Source: Flavobacterium sp. (lineage in GTDB: Bacteria > Bacteroidota > Bacteroidia > Flavobacteriales > Flavobacteriaceae). From it: 64,000 nt of DNA. The position numbers were made by a program, and so were the translations under genes. The notes beneath the pieces are model-generated. The model worked only from the letters and a program-made list of their open reading frames with translations. It was not told where the DNA came from and ran no database searches. Shown here one piece after another: positions 62,430-64,000 of this stretch; the stretch's first letter is position 1; each line of letters opens with the position of its first letter. The stretch spans positions 1-64,000 of the forward strand of contig JAIXSK010000014.1 of NCBI GenBank assembly GCA_027484725.1, read 5' to 3'.

Positions 62430-63563
62430 ATGAAAAGATATTATTTATTATTCGCTGCTGTAGCCCTTTTAATTTTGGGAACCTATGCTTGTTCTCAAGA
62501 CGACAGCTCTGATTACACAGAGGTCAATGCCAAAGCTACCAACCCCATTGGCAGCCCTGTGAAAATTGATTTAAGTTTGGTGCCTTATCCCAAATTGTCT
62601 GACTACCAACTTTTTGTGGGTCCGCTAAAAAACCACAAGCCCAATTATATGGTAATTCCATACAAACCGGCCAGTGCTTTGTTTACTGATTACGCTCACA
62701 AAAAAAGGTTCATTTGGTTGCCGCGCGGCACAAAAGCTTCATACAATGGAGATGACAATGTATTGGAATTTCCGGTTGGTACGGTTATATCAAAAACGTT
62801 TTACTATGACCATGTCCAACCCAATGATGTAACCAAACTTATTGAAACTCGTTTGTTGGTCCGAAAAGCGGACGGTTGGAAACTCTATGATTATATCTGG
62901 AACGAAGAACAAACTGAGGCTTACTTAGACGTCAATCAAAATGGTTATTTTGTTCCGATTACATGGACTGAAAATGGACAGACCAGAAGTATTACTTATA
63001 AAATTCCCTCACAAACAGAATGTGTGACTTGTCATAAAATCAATCCTTTACAAATAGAAGGAGGCGAACGCAATACGCCCATCGGGCCAAAACCGCAAAA
63101 CCTCAACACTATGTATAATTATGGTAATGCCACCCGGAATCAGTTACAGTATTGGAAAAATTTAGGTTACATCAACAACACATTGCCGGCCTTATCGTCA
63201 ATTCATTCTGCCATTGATTGGGAAGATACTTCTAAACCTTTAGAACTCAGAGCACGCTCATATATTGACATCAATTGTGCACACTGTCATAGAACCGGCG
63301 GCCATTGCGCATATGTACCGCAACGTTTTGACTTTGCCAACAATGACTTGTACACTTTTGGCGTTTGCTTACCGCCTTTGTTTTCAATTCCAAATCAACC
63401 TTATGTCATCAACGGACGTGACCCTGATCATTCTGAAATTATATACAGAATGAGCACCAACGCCGCCGCAGAAATGATGCCTATGATTGGTCGAAGCATC
63501 GTTCATGAAGAAGGAGTTCAACTCATGCGAGATTATATTAACTCGCTTCAGGGTTGTCATTAA
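62430..63563 (+). CDS. diheme c-type cytochrome lipoprotein (SO2930-like)
   Basis: 377 residues from the ATG at 62430 (MKRYYLLFAAVALLILGTYAC). Lipoprotein signal with Cys21. Two haem c motifs: CVTCHKI (near 197) and CAHCHRT (near 285). The surrounding segments (TPIGPKPQNLN, INCAHCHRTGG, RDPDHSEIIYRM) fit the SO2930 family of diheme cytochromes. Periplasmic or surface electron carrier, role unknown. It overlaps the upstream terminator's downstream edge and may be expressed from readthrough. Confidence 0.83.
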   Translation: MKRYYLLFAAVALLILGTYACSQDDSSDYTEVNAKATNPIGSPVKIDLSLVPYPKLSDYQLFVGPLKNHKPNYMVIPYKPASALFTDYAHKKRFIWLPRGTKASYNGDDNVLEFPVGTVISKTFYYDHVQPNDVTKLIETRLLVRKADGWKLYDYIWNEEQTEAYLDVNQNGYFVPITWTENGQTRSITYKIPSQTECVTCHKINPLQIEGGERNTPIGPKPQNLNTMYNYGNATRNQLQYWKNLGYINNTLPALSSIHSAIDWEDTSKPLELRARSYIDINCAHCHRTGGHCAYVPQRFDFANNDLYTFGVCLPPLFSIPNQPYVINGRDPDHSEIIYRMSTNAAAEMMPMIGRSIVHEEGVQLMRDYINSLQGCH

Positions 63564-63570
63564 AATCATT

Positions 63571-63602
63571 AAAAAGCCTGTTTCTTTGAACAGGCTTTTT
63601 TT
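63571..63602. terminator. bidirectional terminator between cytochrome and OB-fold genes
   Basis: AAAAAGCCTG and CAGGCTTTTT around a 10-base loop; both strands end in T-runs. Confidence 0.85.
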
Positions 63603-63606
63603 ATAC

Positions 63607-64000
63607 TTATTTTTTAACGATGGTAACTTGATCTATTTGATATTCTTGCATCAAATCATCATATCCAACAAAACGCCCTTTAAAAGTTACTTTTTGCTTT
63701 TCTTTTATATCTTTTGGCAAAAGCGAATCTTTAAAAATCACAACGGTTTTTTGGTCAACATCTGCAGAATGTGTTTGAGGAATCAACCGACTGATGGTAC
63801 CTGTATATTCAATCGTTTTGTCAGCATACTTGAGATTGGCCAACGAATCATTGTTTTTAAAATCTGTGTCTAACTGATTTTCTGTCAACACAAAAGAAGC
63901 TTCTTCAGAAGCAATGTCACGAGCAGGCTGGTTCAAATAAAAATATATCCCTGCAGCACCAATAACGAGAACTGCTAAAGCAATGCTCCATTTTTTCTTT
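63607..64000 (-). CDS. membrane-anchored OB-fold protein (tRNA_anti-like), 5' end outside window
   Basis: The visible 131 codons begin inside an N-terminal membrane anchor (KKKWSIALAVLVIGAAGIYF), then DLANLKYADKTIEYTGTISR-type sequence, VVIFKDS, KVTFKGRFVGYDD and a final IDQVTIVKK. The pattern of strands fits the OB-fold 'tRNA_anti-like' family of Bacteroidota. No start codon is inside the window, so the gene continues past 64000. An internal TTG at 63936 is in frame but unlikely as the start. Confidence 0.7.
   Translation of the reverse strand, partial: KKKWSIALAVLVIGAAGIYFYLNQPARDIASEEASFVLTENQLDTDFKNNDSLANLKYADKTIEYTGTISRLIPQTHSADVDQKTVVIFKDSLLPKDIKEKQKVTFKGRFVGYDDLMQEYQIDQVTIVKK

Overview
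This is a chromosomal segment of a member of the Bacteroidota, most likely Flavobacteriaceae and Flavobacterium-like. The signs are: Bacteroidetes-type promoters (TTTG, about 20 bp, TAnnTTTG), almost no Shine-Dalgarno sequences, type IX secretion C-terminal sorting domains, many lipoproteins, zeaxanthin-type carotenoid genes, a two-gene transketolase and Flavobacterium-style intergenic REP-like repeats. No transposase, integrase or prophage gene was seen.

Layout. 1-4 kb: translation operon thrS-infC-rpmI-rplT, with infC apparently starting at a non-canonical ATA codon. 4-9 kb: a complete cyanophycin locus (isoaspartyl peptidase, cyanophycinase, cyanophycin synthetase). 9-13 kb: secreted S9 peptidase and a secreted VIT/VWA protein lying between the peptidase gene and a second copy of its 3' end. 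13.7-24 kb: TPR histidine kinase/LytTR regulator pair, a secreted protein, dnaB, accA, an EamA transporter, an LptF/LptG permease and tgt.

23.9-35.2 kb: a type II-C CRISPR-Cas locus in an unusual split layout. cas1-cas2 lie on the + strand at one end. A 75-repeat array (36-bp repeats, about 30-bp spacers) follows. A 1452-residue Cas9 with intact RuvC and HNH motifs lies on the - strand at the other end, with a tracrRNA gene diverging from it. The tracrRNA anti-repeat shows that crRNAs are read from the - strand, from the cas9 side towards cas1-cas2. A 125-bp structured element, which presents the core of the CRISPR repeat in the loop of a hairpin, flanks the array on both sides. A 250-bp tandem duplication near cas2 looks like a second leader with an emptied array. 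Several spacers are diverged versions of one another that keep the same reading frame, as expected if related phages were sampled repeatedly.

35-42 kb: DUF4199-like membrane protein, split transketolase, FKBP-like lipoprotein, S4 protein, phosphoribosyltransferase, shikimate kinase, three tRNAs and a FISUMP lipoprotein. 42.5-46.2 kb: carotenoid operon headed by a MerR regulator that carries the cobalamin-binding motifs of CarH-type light sensors. 46.2-50 kb: ECF sigma factor module with DUF4252 proteins, then an S41 peptidase. 49.9-56 kb: vitamin B12 uptake locus (cobalamin riboswitch, BtuB-type receptor, BtuG-like propeller lipoprotein, and divergent BtuF, BtuC and BtuD). B12 import may supply the CarH-like regulator. 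56-64 kb: a methyltransferase, trmL, an rRNA pseudouridine synthase, rmuC, a secreted VCBS/ASPIC protein, a diheme cytochrome lipoprotein and a partial OB-fold-like gene running off the window.
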